Shown here: piece by piece, positions 33,369-42,277 of the stretch
Position numbering within the stretch: position 1 is the stretch's first letter
Layout: each line of letters starts with the position of its first letter
Source of the DNA: Bartonella sp. M0283
Lineage (GTDB): Bacteria > Pseudomonadota > Alphaproteobacteria > Rhizobiales > Rhizobiaceae
Length of the DNA stretch: 64,000 bases
Direction of reading: 5' to 3'
Assembly (NCBI RefSeq): GCF_016100455.1
Contig: NZ_JACFSK010000001.1
Coordinates: forward strand, 1,798,001 to 1,862,000
Notes under the pieces: generated by a model
Databases searched by the model: none
What the model was told of the DNA's origin: nothing
Seen by the model: the letters and a program-made list of their open reading frames with translations, nothing else
Translations under genes and position numbers: made by a program

Positions 33369-34376
33369 GTGCAAAAAACACCAGAATCAAAGTTGGTTGA
33401 TCCTTTTGGCAGGAAGATCAGCTATCTGCGACTTTCTGTAACCGATCGTTGTGATTTACGCTGTGTGTACTGCATGGCGGAAGAAATGGTGTTTTTACCC
33501 AAAAAAGAGCTTCTGACAATCGAAGAACTCTACCGCGTTGCGAGCCGGATGATTGATCTTGGTGTCACCAAAATCCGTCTTACCGGCGGTGAACCACTGG
33601 TACGGCGCAACATTATGGTCTTGTTTGAAATGCTTGGGAAGCATCTCGGACATGGGCTTGAAGACTTGACACTGACAACCAATGGAACATTGCTTGCCCG
33701 TTATGCCGAGGCACTTGTTCAAAATGGTGTCAAACGTGTCAACGTGTCGCTTGATACACTTGACCCTGTCCGTTATCACCAGCTGACCCGTCGCGGTGAT
33801 ATTGCCCACGTACTTGCCGGTATTGACGCGGCACAAAAAGCCGGATTAAAAGTCAAATTGAACGCTGTTGCCATGCGTGGCGGCTTTCTCGGTGAAGTTG
33901 ACGATCTCATCCGTTTTGCCCATGGGCGCGGTATGGATCTTACCGTCATTGAAGAAATGCCGATGGGCTATACCGGCCACGACCGTTATGAAACCTTCCT
34001 GTCACTCGGTGCTTTACGGAAAAGTCTTGAACAACGCTGGACACTGGTTCCGGATGCCCATTGTTCAGGCGGCCCTGCCCGTTATGTAACAGTCAAGGAA
34101 ACGGGGGGCAGACTTGGGTTTATTACCCCGCTTTCTTGTGATTTCTGTGCTTCTTGCAATCGTGTGCGCATCGGTTCGACCGGCAAACTTTACCCTTGCA
34201 TGGGGCAATCCGGCATGGTCGAATTGCGTGAAGCTATTAGAAGCTCCGAAAGTGACGAAAAACTGACAGAACTTATCCTGAAAGCAATCGACAGCAAGCC
34301 GAAGGGACATGAATTTTCAATCGAAAAAGATGGCATTTGCGGATTAAGCCGCCATATGTCCGAGCTTGGTGGCTGA
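33369..34376 (+). CDS. moaA: GTP 3',8-cyclase MoaA, molybdenum cofactor synthesis
   Basis: 335 residues, radical SAM enzyme for the first step of molybdopterin synthesis. N-terminal cluster motif CDLRCVYC, SAM-binding TGGEPLVRR, and C-terminal cluster CDFCASCNRVRIGSTGKLYPC are intact; the essential Gly-Gly C-terminus (MSELGG) is present. GTG start at 33369 behind AAGGAG. As last gene of the nar operon it probably raises cofactor supply when nitrate reductase is made; the other moa genes are not in the window, and a second, general moaA may exist elsewhere. Confidence 0.95.
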   Translation: MQKTPESKLVDPFGRKISYLRLSVTDRCDLRCVYCMAEEMVFLPKKELLTIEELYRVASRMIDLGVTKIRLTGGEPLVRRNIMVLFEMLGKHLGHGLEDLTLTTNGTLLARYAEALVQNGVKRVNVSLDTLDPVRYHQLTRRGDIAHVLAGIDAAQKAGLKVKLNAVAMRGGFLGEVDDLIRFAHGRGMDLTVIEEMPMGYTGHDRYETFLSLGALRKSLEQRWTLVPDAHCSGGPARYVTVKETGGRLGFITPLSCDFCASCNRVRIGSTGKLYPCMGQSGMVELREAIRSSESDEKLTELILKAIDSKPKGHEFSIEKDGICGLSRHMSELGG

Positions 34377-34910
34377 CGGCAATTCATCGTCAACATCATA
34401 AGCTTTGGGAGCCATTTCGGTAAAACTGAAAACACAGTGAAAAACCGGAAACAATGGTCGCACGACTTATTATCATTACAGAGCCCCCTAATTATTGTAA
34501 CCGAAAGTGTGCACCCGGCCTCCACTCTATAAATCGGTGAGCTTTTAACGATGGTTGAACGCCATGAATTGTCGCTGGTTGAAACCGCTTGCCGTTATCT
34601 TTTTAAAGCATTTTCAGAATGAATGGAGCCGATTTTCAAAACATGCGTTGGACTTTCAAACCGGATTTTTGGTGTTTTATTTGATCAAACGAAAGAGTTC
34701 CAAAACGTCTTTCCGTCAGTCTAAAAAACAAAAATTTACGCAATCAATCAGTAATTCAAATAAAAAAAGCACTGTATTGGACTACAGTGCTTATCTCCCG
34801 TTTATCAACACTTCCGGTGATAAACATTAAGAATGAATGCGCTTTTTGAGAAGCATTCTCAAGCTATCTTCTAAAAGAATGCTTTTCTCTTTCCCGACTG
34901 AAGTTCTTTA
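34377..34910. other. 534-base gap between moaA and a convergent dehydrogenase gene
   Basis: No gene is supported. An open frame of 91 codons at 34555-34830 has no ribosome binding site or recognisable sequence. No clear terminator follows moaA. The hairpin at 34767-34792 belongs to the minus-strand gene downstream. Confidence 0.5.
34749..34792 (-). terminator. intrinsic terminator of the 2-hydroxyacid dehydrogenase gene
   Basis: AAGCACTGTA (34767-34776) pairs with TACAGTGCTT (34783-34792) around a six-base loop. On the minus strand the stem is followed by TTTTTATTTG, a good U-tract. It lies about 120 bases after the stop of the minus-strand gene at 34911. Confidence 0.85.
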
Positions 34911-35855
34911 TCAAAATTCAACTTCGGAAGGCAAAGTTTTGTTGGCAAAAAACGCGTCAATATTTTCCACTACAAGATCGGACATTCTGTCGCGTGTTTC
35001 AATTGTGCCGCTGCCATGGTGGGGATAGAGAACTGCATTTTCAAGCGTATAAAATGCCGGATTGATATTCGGCTCGTTCAGATAGACATCAAGACCGGCC
35101 GTTTCCAATTCTTTGTTTTGCAAGGCTTTGATCATGGCGTCTTCATCGATAACCGTGCCGCGCGAAATATTGATAAGAGAACCACGGTTTCCAAGTGCTG
35201 CAATAACCTCTTTGGAAATGAGCTTCTCGGTTTCCTTGCCTCCGGTTACTGCAACAACCAGAATATCCGACCACTTGGCAAGTTCGACGAGCGAGGGGAA
35301 AAACTGATAAGCGACATCCGGTTTTTTATGGCGGCCATAATAGCCGATTGTGAGCCCGCAACTTTCAAACCGTTTGGCTATTGCATGTCCAATGCGTCCG
35401 AGACCGACGATACCAGCGCGTTTTCCGGCAGTTGTTTCTGTTAATGGCATCGGCCCTTTTTTGGCCCATTCACCGGAGCGTACATAATGATCACCAATAA
35501 CGAGACGTCGGCGTGCGGCGAGCATCAACATCAATGCCACATCGGCAACATCATCAGTTAATACATCCGGCGTATTGGTTAAACGGATATTATGATCTTT
35601 CAAATCCTTGAGATTAACCTGATCAAACCCGGCTGTCACACAGGTGACAAGCTCGACTTGAGGCAATTTCGAAATCAGCCGATTATCAAAAACAATATGG
35701 CCAGTGCTAATAACCGCGCGGCAGTTCTGGCCGTTTTTTTGAACGAAATCACTCAAATCATCAGCCAAATCTGCACGCAATAAGTTATAACGCTTGCCGA
35801 GATCTTCCATCTGACGATCGCCAAGCGGACTAAGCACCATTATATCCTGTTTCAA
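34911..35855 (-). CDS. D-isomer-specific 2-hydroxyacid dehydrogenase
   Basis: 314 residues. NAD-binding motif GLGRIGHAIAKRF (about residues 150-162), INISRGTVIDEDAM, the catalytic Arg region and the active-site His in YPHHGSGTIETR are present. Members reduce glyoxylate, hydroxypyruvate or similar 2-oxoacids with NAD(P)H. The start used is TTG at 35855 behind AGGGAG; ATG at 35840 is possible. Divergent from the aminopeptidase gene at 36102. The exact substrate is not readable. Confidence 0.88.
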   Translation of the reverse strand: MKQDIMVLSPLGDRQMEDLGKRYNLLRADLADDLSDFVQKNGQNCRAVISTGHIVFDNRLISKLPQVELVTCVTAGFDQVNLKDLKDHNIRLTNTPDVLTDDVADVALMLMLAARRRLVIGDHYVRSGEWAKKGPMPLTETTAGKRAGIVGLGRIGHAIAKRFESCGLTIGYYGRHKKPDVAYQFFPSLVELAKWSDILVVAVTGGKETEKLISKEVIAALGNRGSLINISRGTVIDEDAMIKALQNKELETAGLDVYLNEPNINPAFYTLENAVLYPHHGSGTIETRDRMSDLVVENIDAFFANKTLPSEVEF

Positions 35856-36101
35856 GTCATTCTCCCTCTGGTTTTGAAATTATTCTCCTAAGAGAGATAT
35901 TAATGAATGGAATCGTACTGTCTATCAAAATTTTCAGTTCTCACTATTCTTTCAATAATTCTTTCCAATATGTGTTCTAACAATTTCCTGTTTTTCCTCT
36001 TCGTCTTTTCTAAAGGTGCCTTTAATATCGTTCTGAAAAACATTATTAATTATGCTGTAAATCTCGTTTTGCGATTTTTAATTTAAAAGGAAACACCCGC
36101 A

Positions 36102-37346
36102 ATGAATGAAGACCAATCTGTTATCGATCCTCAAAAACTTGACCGGCTCGCCGAAGTGGCTGTCAAGGTCGGTCTCAACCTGCAGAAAGGTCAAGATCTT
36201 GTTCTCACAAGCCCGCTCGCTGCACTCCCACTGGTGCGCCGGATTGCCCATCACGCTTATAAAGCCGGTGCAGGTGTTGTTACCCCTATTTTCAGTGATG
36301 AAGAAATGACACTTGGCCGTTTCAAAGATGCTCATGAGAAAAGTTTCGATAAGGCCGCAAGCTGGCTTTATGAAGGTATGGCAAGAGCCTATGCAAACGG
36401 GGCAGCGCGACTTGCTATTGCTGGCGATAATCCGTCACTTCTTGCAAACGAAGATCCTGCCAAGGTATCACGGGTTAATAAAGCCACATCACTTGCCTAC
36501 CAACCGGCGCTCGAAAAAATTGCGGGCTTTGACATCAATTGGAATATTGTTTCCTATCCCAACCCGTCATGGGCGGCTGTGGTTTTTCCGGATTTGCCAA
36601 TCATCGAGGCAACAAAAAAACTTGCCGACGCAATATTTGCTGCTTCCCGTGTCGATAAGCCGGATGCAATCGGCGCATGGAAAGATCATAATGCCAATTT
36701 GAAAAAACATGCAAAATGGTTGAATGACCAACGCTTCTCGGCTCTCCATTATAGTGGCCCCGGAACAGATTTGACGATTGGCCTTGCTGATGGCCACGAA
36801 TGGCAGGGCGGTGCTTCAAAGGCAAAAAATGGTGTTATTTGCAACCCGAATATTCCCACCGAAGAAGTTTTCACAACCCCTCACGCCCATCGCGTTGAAG
36901 GTTATGTAAGCTCGACAAAGCCCCTATCCTATCAAGGCACATTGATAGATAAAATCAAAGTCCGTTTCGAAAAAGGGCGCATTGTCGAAGCGCACGCTTC
37001 GAAAGGCGAAAAAGTATTGCAACAGATACTTGATACCGATGAAGGTGCCCGCCATTTGGGCGAAGTTGCTCTCGTTCCCAATTCGTCTCCGATTTCTGCA
37101 AGCGGTCTTTTGTTCTATAATACATTGTTTGATGAAAATGCCGCCTGCCATATTGCCCTTGGGCAGTGCTATTCAAAATGTTTCTTGCGCGGTGCCGCAC
37201 TTTCTAAAGAGCAAATTGAAAAACAAGGTGGCAATAAAAGCCTTATTCATATCGACTGGATGATCGGGTCCGGAGAAATCGATATTGACGGCATCACCGC
37301 TGATGGGAAAAAAGTTCCGGTCTTCAGAAAAGGCGAATGGGCTTAA
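36102..37346 (+). CDS. M29 family metallo-aminopeptidase
   Basis: 414 residues, thermophilic aminopeptidase (AmpS/aminopeptidase T) family. Metal-ligand regions are NIPTEEVFTTPHAHRVEG, LGEVALVPNSSPIS, and LFYNTLFDENAACHIALGQCY, ending in HIDWMIGSGEIDIDGI. Cytoplasmic exopeptidase releasing N-terminal residues. ATG at 36102 behind AAAAGGAAA. Preceded by a 246-base divergent promoter region and followed by an imperfect terminator. Confidence 0.92.
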   Translation: MNEDQSVIDPQKLDRLAEVAVKVGLNLQKGQDLVLTSPLAALPLVRRIAHHAYKAGAGVVTPIFSDEEMTLGRFKDAHEKSFDKAASWLYEGMARAYANGAARLAIAGDNPSLLANEDPAKVSRVNKATSLAYQPALEKIAGFDINWNIVSYPNPSWAAVVFPDLPIIEATKKLADAIFAASRVDKPDAIGAWKDHNANLKKHAKWLNDQRFSALHYSGPGTDLTIGLADGHEWQGGASKAKNGVICNPNIPTEEVFTTPHAHRVEGYVSSTKPLSYQGTLIDKIKVRFEKGRIVEAHASKGEKVLQQILDTDEGARHLGEVALVPNSSPISASGLLFYNTLFDENAACHIALGQCYSKCFLRGAALSKEQIEKQGGNKSLIHIDWMIGSGEIDIDGITADGKKVPVFRKGEWA

Positions 37347-37386
37347 CTACGCCCATTTTTTTAAAATAAAGCCAGATTTGAGAAAG

Positions 37387-37427
37387 ACGGATCTCGTTTT
37401 TTGCTAAAAATTCGAAATCCGTTTTTT
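37387..37427 (+). terminator. probable intrinsic terminator of the aminopeptidase gene
   Basis: ACGGAT (37387-37392) pairs with ATCCGT (37417-37422), with a partly paired interior, and is followed by TTTTTT. The stem is imperfect, so confidence is moderate. Confidence 0.6.
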
Positions 37428-37439
37428 AAAAATGGCTAA

Positions 37440-37571
37440 AAACAACAAAAAGGCCGGGGGAAAACCCGACCTTCCGTTATGCGTTGACTGCCAGTACATC
37501 CGTGGTCAATCATCGCGTTGTTAAGCCTTATCTGTGGTCGTTATCTCTGTTTTTCAAGACGATAACATTTA
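37440..37571 (-). ncRNA. predicted small RNA, minus strand
   Basis: A hairpin AAGG(C)CGGG/CCCG(A)CCTT at 37450-37473 has one mismatch. Read on the minus strand it is followed by TTTTTGTTGTTTTT, a convincing U-tract, but no minus-strand gene lies upstream of it; mutM at 37912 is on the plus strand. At the other end the minus strand has TTGTTA (37601-37606), exactly 17 bases, then TCTAAT (37578-37583), a fair sigma-70-type promoter that would start an RNA near 37571. The product would be about 130 nucleotides and contains no open frame of note. I do not recognise a known RNA family. Evidence is promoter, terminator and lack of another explanation. Confidence 0.5.
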
Positions 37572-37911
37572 TTTGTAATTAGAAATTGACATAAAAAGGT
37601 TAACAATCGGTTAATTTGCCAATTTGATCATTCATATTAAAGTGACATTATTTAACAATCCGATTTTTGATAAAACCCTTTAATGATTGCATATCTACTA
37701 AACCTTCATCCGATGACAATTTTAAAAAAATTTATGATTTGTCGTCCAATAAAAAATGACATTCTGTCATTTACAAAATTTTTTATGAGAAAACTTTTTG
37801 TCCTACCTTAAAATCGGCTTTCGCAACGATTATTTTTAAAAAAACAATGTTACATGCCTGAACCGAAGCGGTTGGAACAAATTCCCGCTTATAACCCAAG
37901 AACAATCGGAT

Positions 37912-38787
37912 ATGCCTGAGCTACCTGAAGTTGAGACTGTAAAGCGTGGTCTCGAACCAAGTTTCACCCATGCGAAGATAATAAACGTCAAGCAAAACCG
38001 GCCGGATTTACGTTTTCCATTTCCGGAAAATTTTCAATCCCGCCTTACCGGTCGTGAAATTATTGGCCTCGGACGGCGGGCTAAATATTTGCTTATCCAT
38101 CTTGATAGTGATGAAACAATTATAAGCCATTTGGGTATGTCCGGGTCCTGGCGGGTGGAAAATAGAACGCCCGGTTCCTATTATTATGAAAAAAACAAGC
38201 TAGCGGCACATGACCATTTTGAAATGGATATCAAAACGGTGAAGGGCGAATTTTTGCATGCCGTCTATAATGACCCGCGCCGTTTCGGCTTTATGCTGTT
38301 GACAAAAACCGCCGATCTTGAACGCCATAAATTATTGGCCCATTTAGGCCCCGAACCAACAGGAAATGGTCTTTCCGGTGCTTATCTTAACGAGGTTCTG
38401 CGTAACAGGACAGCCCCTCTTAAAGCCGCACTTCTTGACCAGACCATCATTGCCGGACTTGGAAATATTTATGTCTGCGAGGCCTTATGGAGAAGTCACC
38501 TTTCTCCGAAACGGAAATCATTAACACTCGGGAAAAAATCGGCACCAGCACAACAAAAATCGGAATTGCTCGCACAAAATATCCGTGATGTTATCAACGA
38601 GGCGATAGAGGCAGGCGGCTCTTCCTTGCGCGATTACGTCCATACAGATGGTTCGCTCGGCTATTTCCAACACCATTTTTCGGTTTATGGCCGTGAAGGA
38701 GAACCATGCCCCCAATGCGGAAAGCCAATAAAACGCATTGTCCAATCCGGTCGCTCGAGTTTTTACTGCACGCATTGTCAAAGGTGA
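37912..38787 (+). CDS. mutM: formamidopyrimidine-DNA glycosylase
   Basis: 291 residues. The mature N-terminus PELPEVE supplies the catalytic proline and glutamate; LGMSGSWR and DPRRFGFM follow, then a helix-two-turn-helix region with GLGNIYVCEALW, and a C-terminal zinc finger CPQCG...FYCTHCQR. It removes 8-oxoguanine and ring-opened purines and nicks the abasic site. ATG at 37912. Confidence 0.97.
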   Translation: MPELPEVETVKRGLEPSFTHAKIINVKQNRPDLRFPFPENFQSRLTGREIIGLGRRAKYLLIHLDSDETIISHLGMSGSWRVENRTPGSYYYEKNKLAAHDHFEMDIKTVKGEFLHAVYNDPRRFGFMLLTKTADLERHKLLAHLGPEPTGNGLSGAYLNEVLRNRTAPLKAALLDQTIIAGLGNIYVCEALWRSHLSPKRKSLTLGKKSAPAQQKSELLAQNIRDVINEAIEAGGSSLRDYVHTDGSLGYFQHHFSVYGREGEPCPQCGKPIKRIVQSGRSSFYCTHCQR

Positions 38788-38931
38788 TGCCGAAAAGTTG
38801 TAAAAGCGGAAAATACAATATCGAATATAATTAGACCGATGTGAACATCGCCAAAAATGATGTTAACAACTTGCAAAACGGCTTAAGAGGCTTAAAGTCG
38901 TTTTCCAGTCAACAAACCGCAGGTGCCTGTC

Positions 38932-40314
38932 ATGCTTGATAAAGTTTTATCCCGTCTTGATTCAAATCTTGATAATAGTCTCGAACATCTTTTCGAACTT
39001 TTACGTATTCCCTCTATTTCCACCGATCCCAAATATAAAGAGGATTGTCGCAAAGCTGCCGATTGGCTGGTAAATGATTTGAAATCGATCGGTTTTGAAG
39101 CTTCGCGCCGTGATACCACAGGCAATCCTATGGTTGTTGCCCATCATCCGGGGCCGACAAAAGATGCACCCCATGTTCTGTTTTATGGTCACTATGATGT
39201 GCAGCCCGTTGACCCCCTTAACCTTTGGGAAGATGATCCCTTTGACCCGAAAATAAAACAGTTAAACGGTGAAAAGGTTATTGCTGCGCGCGGCGCCGGT
39301 GATGACAAGGGACAGCTTATGACCTTTGTCGAGGCTTGCCGTGCTTTTAAAAAGGAAACCGGTACCCTTCCGATTGAGATCACAATTCTGTTCGAGGGAG
39401 AAGAAGAATCCGGCTCACCTTCACTACAACCGTTTTTACATGCCCATAAAGACGAGTTGAAAGCCGATTATGCTCTGGTTTGTGATACCAGCATGTGGGA
39501 TGCCGATACACCGTCCATATCCATTGCGTTAAGAGGCATGGTAAGTGACGAAATCATTATCCATGGTGCCGATCGCGATCTTCATTCCGGTCATTTTGGC
39601 GGTGCTGCAGCAAATCCTATTCAAATTCTTGCAAAAATTATTGCAGGCCTGCACGATGAAAACGGCCATGTAACCCTTAAAGGATTCTATGACGGGGTTG
39701 AAGAAACACCGGAAGCTGTTTTGAAATCCTGGAATGCACTCAATCGTGGCCCTAAAGAATTTTTAGGACCTGTCGGCTTATCGATTCCGGCGGGCGAAAA
39801 AGGCCGTTCCGTCCTTGAACTCGTATGGGCAAGACCGACCGCCGAGGTCAATGGCATCAGCGGCGGCTATGAAGGAGAAGGCTTCAAGACGGTCATTGCT
39901 GCCAAAGCCAGTGCAAAAATTTCTTTCAGACTTGTCCACAAACAGGATCCGGCAAAAATCAGAAAATCATTTCGTGATTATGTTCGCTCACAAATTCCGG
40001 CTGACTGCTCTGTCGAATTCAAAGATCATGGGGCTTCACCAGCAATCGAACTGGCCTATGATTCGCCCCTTGTTCAACTCGCCAAGAAAGCTTTGACCGA
40101 AGAATGGCACAAACCGGCTATTCTTGCAGCCATGGGCGGCTCGATTCCGATTGTCGGCGATTTCCAATCTTTCCTCGGAATGGAATCGCTGCTTGTCGGT
40201 TTCGGATTGGATGACGATCGCATCCATTCGCCGAATGAAAAATATAATCTCAAATCATTCCATAAAGGACAGCGATCCTGGGCAAGAATTCTAACTGCCT
40301 TGAGTAATAAATAG
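38932..40314 (+). CDS. M20 family dipeptidase/carboxypeptidase-like metallopeptidase
   Basis: 460 residues. Zinc-site motifs are GHYDVQP, RGAGDDKGQ (bridging Asp) and FEGEEESGSPS (catalytic Glu pair), with the ligand His region RDLHSGHFGG in the dimerisation domain and HSPNEKYNLKSF near the end. Similar proteins are cytosolic dipeptidases. ATG at 38932 behind AGGTG; a GTG three codons upstream is an alternative. nrnC follows ten bases after the stop. Confidence 0.92.
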   Translation: MLDKVLSRLDSNLDNSLEHLFELLRIPSISTDPKYKEDCRKAADWLVNDLKSIGFEASRRDTTGNPMVVAHHPGPTKDAPHVLFYGHYDVQPVDPLNLWEDDPFDPKIKQLNGEKVIAARGAGDDKGQLMTFVEACRAFKKETGTLPIEITILFEGEEESGSPSLQPFLHAHKDELKADYALVCDTSMWDADTPSISIALRGMVSDEIIIHGADRDLHSGHFGGAAANPIQILAKIIAGLHDENGHVTLKGFYDGVEETPEAVLKSWNALNRGPKEFLGPVGLSIPAGEKGRSVLELVWARPTAEVNGISGGYEGEGFKTVIAAKASAKISFRLVHKQDPAKIRKSFRDYVRSQIPADCSVEFKDHGASPAIELAYDSPLVQLAKKALTEEWHKPAILAAMGGSIPIVGDFQSFLGMESLLVGFGLDDDRIHSPNEKYNLKSFHKGQRSWARILTALSNK

Positions 40315-40324
40315 GATAATAAGA

Positions 40325-40945
40325 ATGGCTAAAATACGCGTTCACAAAGGCGATTTGCCTGACCTGAAACATTATAATGTCAAGGAAGTTGCCATTGACA
40401 CTGAAACTTTGGGACTGCACCCCCATCGCGACCGGCTCTGCGTCGTCCAGATTTCACCGGGAGATGGCACAGCCGATGTTATACAGATTGCCAAAGGGCA
40501 AAAGACAGCGCCCAATCTTGTAAAAATCCTTAAAGATCCGGATATAACCAAGATATTCCACTTCGGACGTTTTGACCTTGCTGTATTGGCTTTGACCTTC
40601 GGCGTCATGCCGAGACCGGTTTTCTGCACAAAAATAGCCTCGAAGCTCACCCGAACCTATACAGACCGGCACGGTTTGAAGGACTTGGTCGCCGAACTTC
40701 TTGAAATAAATATTTCCAAACAACAGCAATCCTCGGACTGGGGGGCTGATGAGCTTTCACCGGCACAGGTTGAATATGCCGCAACGGATGTTCTTTATCT
40801 GCACCGGTTAAAGGAAATACTAGCGGCAAGGTTGATCAGGGACGGACGCGAGAGTGTGGCGAAATCATGTTTCGAATTCCTGCCATCAAGGTCGGAACTT
40901 GATCTTATCGGCTTTCCAGAAGTCGATATTTTCGCCCATAGTTGA
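40325..40945 (+). CDS. nrnC: NrnC, RNase D-like oligoribonuclease
   Basis: 206 residues, DEDDy 3'-5' exonuclease domain without the HRDC domains of RNase D. Exo motifs: AIDTETLGLHPH (D, E), IFHFGRFDLAVL (D) and YAATDVLYL (Y, D). Short alphaproteobacterial proteins of this type, described from Bartonella, replace Orn and degrade di- to oligonucleotides, including pGpG. Co-directional with the dipeptidase; a strong terminator follows. Confidence 0.93.
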   Translation: MAKIRVHKGDLPDLKHYNVKEVAIDTETLGLHPHRDRLCVVQISPGDGTADVIQIAKGQKTAPNLVKILKDPDITKIFHFGRFDLAVLALTFGVMPRPVFCTKIASKLTRTYTDRHGLKDLVAELLEINISKQQQSSDWGADELSPAQVEYAATDVLYLHRLKEILAARLIRDGRESVAKSCFEFLPSRSELDLIGFPEVDIFAHS

Positions 40946-40970
40946 TTCGCAAAACATAGTTTTAAATTAC

Positions 40971-40998
40971 AAAACGCCGGTTTTCCGGCGTTTTTTTA
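40971..40998 (+). terminator. intrinsic terminator after nrnC
   Basis: ACGCCGG (40974-40980) pairs with CCGGCGT (40985-40991) around TTTT, extended by three A-T pairs and followed by a run of seven T. Canonical. Confidence 0.95.
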
Positions 40999-41076
40999 TA
41001 ATTTGTTTACCATAGTGAAGAGCTTTTGACTTAAAAGCCCTAAAAAAATGCTCATTCGACTTGCTGTGGCATTTTT

Positions 41077-41107
41077 GCTACAGACTTTGTAACCACACAA
41101 ACTATAT
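41077..41107 (+). promoter_or_regulatory. promoter element of the first porin gene
   Basis: GCTACAG (41077-41083), 15 bases, AAACTATAT (41099-41107), then 38 bases to the start codon. The same pair of blocks, spaced by 16 bases and 37 bases from its start codon, lies before the second porin gene. The ACTATAT part is a probable -10. Confidence 0.6.
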
Positions 41108-41145
41108 TGAACTCAATCGCAATACATTTCGCGTGGAGTTAACAA

Positions 41146-41883
41146 ATGAAAATAAAATATCTCGTTGCTGCTTCGGCTTTGGCTTTAACCGCTGCTTCCA
41201 GCGCACAAGCTGCTGACGTTGTCATGAATCAGGAACCGGCTCCGGTTGTTGCCGCTCCTGCTTTCTCCTGGACCGGCTTCTATGCTGGTGGTCAAATCGG
41301 TGGTTCATGGTCTGACACAGACCAGAAGATCAAAGGCCGTAGCAATGCAAAAGACTTTGCCGGCTTCGGCAAATCCTTCTCACCGGATCCGTCAGGTTTC
41401 ATCGGCGGTCTTTATGCCGGTTACAACTATGATCTTGGCAACAATATCGTAATTGGTGCCGATACCGACTGGATCTGGGGCGACATGGACGAAAGCGACA
41501 GCAAGTCCTACCTCAAAGGCCAAGAAGGCGAATACAAAGTTAGCGGCAAGATCAAAGAAAAATGGGCTGGATCAACCCGTGCTCGTATCGGCTACGCAAT
41601 GGATCGCTGGATGCCTTATTTTGCTGGCGGTGTTGCTTATGCCAAGATCGACTCGGACGCCAAGTTCTCGGGTGCTCGTAACAGCAAGGTCAGTGATAGC
41701 GATACTTTGACCGGCTATACTCTGGGTGCCGGCGTTGATTATGCTATGACCGACCACATCATCCTTCGTGCTGAATATCGTTACACCGACTTCGGTGACC
41801 AAGACTACGGCAACAAGGACTTCAAATATAATGTAGATTACAAGACCAACGATGTACGCGTTGGCGTTGCCTACAAGTTCTAA
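41146..41883 (+). CDS. small outer-membrane porin, Omp25/Hbp type (copy 1)
   Basis: 245 residues. Signal peptide MKIKYLVAASALALTAASSAQA, then an eight-stranded barrel with FSWTGFYAGGQIGGSW, SGFIGGLYAGYNYDLG, STRARIGYAMDRWMPYFAGGVAYA and C-terminal RVGVAYKF ending in Phe. In Brucella such proteins are Omp25/Omp31; in Bartonella they form the haemin-binding Hbp family. The haem role cannot be read from sequence. Followed by a strong terminator and a second copy. ATG behind GTGGAG. Confidence 0.93.
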   Translation: MKIKYLVAASALALTAASSAQAADVVMNQEPAPVVAAPAFSWTGFYAGGQIGGSWSDTDQKIKGRSNAKDFAGFGKSFSPDPSGFIGGLYAGYNYDLGNNIVIGADTDWIWGDMDESDSKSYLKGQEGEYKVSGKIKEKWAGSTRARIGYAMDRWMPYFAGGVAYAKIDSDAKFSGARNSKVSDSDTLTGYTLGAGVDYAMTDHIILRAEYRYTDFGDQDYGNKDFKYNVDYKTNDVRVGVAYKF

Positions 41884-41902
41884 TTCTTCTCTGAAGAATT
41901 GA

Positions 41903-41938
41903 AAAAAAAGCCCCACAGAAAACTGTGGGGCTTTTTTT
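41903..41938 (+). terminator. intrinsic terminator after porin copy 1
   Basis: AGCCCCACAG pairs with CTGTGGGGCT around AAAA and is flanked by A and T runs; a seven-T tract follows. Canonical; isolates the two porin genes. Confidence 0.97.
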
Positions 41939-42277
41939 GTCTTATTCAAATAAACTTTCCAATTTTCAGAGAACCTGATATATCGCCAATGCATGTCTTT
42001 TACGTGAAGTATATCAGGCATATGAATTATCTGTTTTGAAACGAGCGGAGAATTTGCGAATCATAGCAATTCGACGATTTTTGATCCCGATCAAACGGGG
42101 TTTAAAGCTTTTTGCCGAATTGAATCGCATTAAATTTCCCCGTTTTTTCAAGCACTTTCACATTTTATTGAGGTTTTTTATTCAGTTTTTGTGAGGTGTG
42201 TCTTTCGTGCTACAGCAATTCTTATCCGGATAAACTATATAGGTTCAGACGGCATTTTATTGCATTGGAGAATAAAA
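41939..42277. promoter_or_regulatory. region between the porin copies with a 9-base inverted repeat
   Basis: CCTGATATA (41974-41982) and TATATCAGG (42010-42018) form an inverted repeat with a 27-base gap. Further on, GCTACAG (42209-42215), 16 bases and AAACTATAT (42232-42240) repeat the promoter pattern of copy 1. No gene is present; a frame opening at 42191 is just an upstream extension of porin copy 2. Confidence 0.6.

Larger units (their letters stand above)
37347..37911. other. 565-base gap between aminopeptidase and mutM
   Basis: Contains the aminopeptidase terminator and the predicted minus-strand small RNA. The remaining part (about 37610-37911) is AT-rich, with mutM's promoter presumably near its end; no further structure was supported. 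Confidence 0.5.

Noticed and set aside
34555..34830. 91-codon open frame after moaA
   Set aside because: Low-complexity Lys/Ser-rich translation, no ribosome binding site, includes the terminator hairpin of the opposite gene.
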